DNA from: an uncultured Parabacteroides sp.
GTDB taxonomy: Bacteria; Bacteroidota; Bacteroidia; Bacteroidales; Tannerellaceae
Assembly: GCF_905196875.1 (NCBI RefSeq)
Contig: NZ_CAJJWO010000003.1
Span: 1 to 64,000 of the forward strand
Direction of reading: 5' to 3'
Length of the DNA: 64,000 bases
In this document: positions 62,429 through 64,000 of the stretch, piece by piece
Layout: each line of letters opens with the position of its first letter
How positions within the stretch are numbered: the stretch's first letter is position 1
The notes under the pieces: generated by a model
Told to the model about the DNA's origin: nothing
Seen by the model: only the letters and a program-made list of their open reading frames with translations
The model's database searches: none
Position numbers and translations under genes: made by a program

Positions 62429-63967
62429 ATGAAAAAAATAGCAATATCTTTTATATTTGTTACCTCTTTACTCTCATTAGGGGGATGTACATCTTTGGAT
62501 GTAACGCCGGTAAGTTCTATTACCGATAATAATTATTGGAAAACTCCAGATCATTTTGAAGCATTTATGAATGGTCTGCATACTCGTTTTAGAGAAGGTT
62601 CATTCAATTATTTCTTATTAGGGGAAGCTCGTAGTGATGTATTCGGTGATCAGCCGTTTGGTGGAGAAGCCTCACAGGGAATGGAACGTTTACCTTATAA
62701 TACGCTGAATGAAGAAAATCCTATTATTTCTAATTATGGTAAGTTTTATGAGAATATCAATCAGTTAAACCTGATGATTTATAAAATACTTAATACGGAT
62801 AAGCTGACAGAAGCCGCCGGTAATTACTATTTGGGACAGGCCTACGGTATGCGTGCTTATTATTATTTCCATTTACTGCGTAGTTGGGGAGATGTCATAA
62901 TAACGACAGAGCCTACAGGAGAGTTGGATTGGTCGAATCTGGCAAAAGCGGCTTCGCCGGCAGAAGATGTCATGAAGTTTATTAAAAATGATATTGATGA
63001 ATCGGTAAAAAGCTTTGGCTCTGATTATACGATTAAAGGTCGTAAAGCTTTTTGGTCAAAGGCTGCCACATTGATGTTGAAAGGTGAAGTATATCTTTGG
63101 TCGGCTAAGCAAATGGGAGGCGGAACCGGTGATGCCAACATAGCCAAAGCTGCTTTGACTGATATTCAGCAGAATGTTCCTGATTTGGGCTTAATGGAAA
63201 ACTACAAAGATGTTTTTGCTTATACCCAGAAGGGAAATAAGGAAATTATCTTTGCTATGCGTAGTGAATTGAAAGAGTTTGATATGTGGAATGGCTCCTT
63301 TAGTGGAAATCTACTTCCTTATGCGGCAACTTTGGCTACTTATTATGATGCCTCTACAGGAGAGAAGTTTGATATATCTAAAGAAAATTTGTCCGGATTA
63401 ATGCGTTTAGGTATCAAGAAAACCAATTTAGCACGTTTTGATGATAAAGATAGTCGTAAACGGGTCAGTTTGAATGGTGCTTATAATAAACTGGAAGATG
63501 GTTCTTTGGATCTTATAGGAGTTTACTGCTATAAATACCAGGGAACACAAGATGCAGGTAGCACACGTTCTAATGTCGATGATTATCCGATTTATCGATA
63601 TGCAGATCTTTTGCTTTTATTGGCAGAAGCAAAAGTAATGTTGGGAGAGAATCCTGCAGATGAAATTAACCAGATAAGACGGCGGGCTTATGGTGAAAAT
63701 TATGATGAAGCGACTATCGGCTTTCCGAACCAGGCAATAGATAAGGATGTCAATGAGGCTTTATTGGAAGAGCGTTTTAAAGAATTTTTGATAGAAGGGA
63801 AACGTTGGTATGATCTAAGACGCTTTGGTAGCGAATATATTTTCAAATATACGCTGGCTGAATCCGGTAATGAGAAAAAGTTGTTATGGCCGATAGATAA
63901 AACTACTTTGACCAATAATACGGCTTTGAAGCAGACTCCGGGATATGAAACCTCTGGTAGCAAATAA
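62429..63967 (+). CDS. SusD-like surface glycan-binding lipoprotein (PUL 3)
   Basis: A 512-residue lipoprotein (lipobox LSLGGC, Cys20) with SusD features: TDNNYWKTPDHFEAFMNGLHTRF, GQAYGMRAYYYFHLLRSWGDVIITTEP, the YADLLLLLAEAKVMLG segment and EERFKEFLIEGKRWYDLRRFG. It is shorter than the two other SusD proteins here, which is normal for the family. The last 33 bp of the window show no terminator, so further PUL 3 genes, probably hydrolases, are likely beyond the edge. Confidence 0.95.
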   Translation: MKKIAISFIFVTSLLSLGGCTSLDVTPVSSITDNNYWKTPDHFEAFMNGLHTRFREGSFNYFLLGEARSDVFGDQPFGGEASQGMERLPYNTLNEENPIISNYGKFYENINQLNLMIYKILNTDKLTEAAGNYYLGQAYGMRAYYYFHLLRSWGDVIITTEPTGELDWSNLAKAASPAEDVMKFIKNDIDESVKSFGSDYTIKGRKAFWSKAATLMLKGEVYLWSAKQMGGGTGDANIAKAALTDIQQNVPDLGLMENYKDVFAYTQKGNKEIIFAMRSELKEFDMWNGSFSGNLLPYAATLATYYDASTGEKFDISKENLSGLMRLGIKKTNLARFDDKDSRKRVSLNGAYNKLEDGSLDLIGVYCYKYQGTQDAGSTRSNVDDYPIYRYADLLLLLAEAKVMLGENPADEINQIRRRAYGENYDEATIGFPNQAIDKDVNEALLEERFKEFLIEGKRWYDLRRFGSEYIFKYTLAESGNEKKLLWPIDKTTLTNNTALKQTPGYETSGSK

Positions 63968-64000
63968 TTTAGTGATAAGTGTAATTGATTTATAAAATTA

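Noticed and set aside
1..64000. rRNA or tRNA genes and complete insertion sequences
   Set aside because: I saw no tRNA-like cloverleaf, rRNA sequence or full transposase gene; only the Rpn-type gene end and the integrase stub hint at mobile DNA.

Overview
The window comes from a gut-type Bacteroidales chromosome, most likely Parabacteroides or a close relative. I infer this from three SusC/SusD pairs, two hybrid two-component regulators with Reg_prop propellers, Bacteroidetes-type promoters (TTTG, about 20 bp, TAnnTTTG), Ser-type sulfatases and a GadB/glutaminase pair. No database search was possible, so the genus is an inference.

Layout. 1-4.1 kb: the end of an Rpn-type PD-(D/E)XK transposase/nuclease gene, a PagL-like lipid A deacylase, and an ECF sigma/anti-sigma operon bracketed by two DUF4252 proteins. 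4.2-17.3 kb: PUL 1, with DMT and MFS transporters, a hybrid regulator (minus strand), a GH29 fucosidase lipoprotein, SusC and SusD (plus strand). 17.5-24.4 kb: glutamate decarboxylase and glutaminase, a 26-codon integrase stub abutting a HipBA-like toxin-antitoxin pair, a SulP transporter and rubrerythrin. 24.4-40.2 kb: a seven-gene plus-strand operon mixing ABC and RND machinery. 40.2-40.6 kb: a two-gene small membrane protein unit. 40.7-56.8 kb: PUL 2, with SusC, SusD, sulfatase, a GH29-GH36 fusion and a second sulfatase (minus strand) plus a divergent hybrid regulator. 57.0-64 kb: PUL 3, with ECF sigma, FecR-like anti-sigma, SusC with an STN domain, and SusD; it probably continues past the window.

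How the genes work together. PULs 1 and 2 look dedicated to fucosylated, partly sulfated and galactosylated glycans such as host mucin or algal-type polymers. PUL 3 has trans-envelope sigma/anti-sigma control, often seen with host glycans. The gadB-glsA pair would consume protons via glutamine and glutamate, but no antiporter gene lies beside it.

The strongest candidate for an undescribed system is the 24.4-40.2 kb operon. It encodes an ABC ATPase, an ABC permease fused to a catalytically dead M1-like and golvesin-like periplasmic region, a TolC protein, a membrane-fusion lipoprotein, an RND pump, a second RND pump fused to an ABC ATPase whose nucleotide-binding domain is interrupted by a multi-helix membrane insertion, and a second ABC permease. 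The intergenic DNA is also unusual. There are several arrays with an exact 22-bp period, a five-copy array with an exact 41-bp period between the two RND genes, a palindromic repeat inside an RND coding region, and a 21-bp inverted repeat bracketing the PUL 1 regulator promoter.
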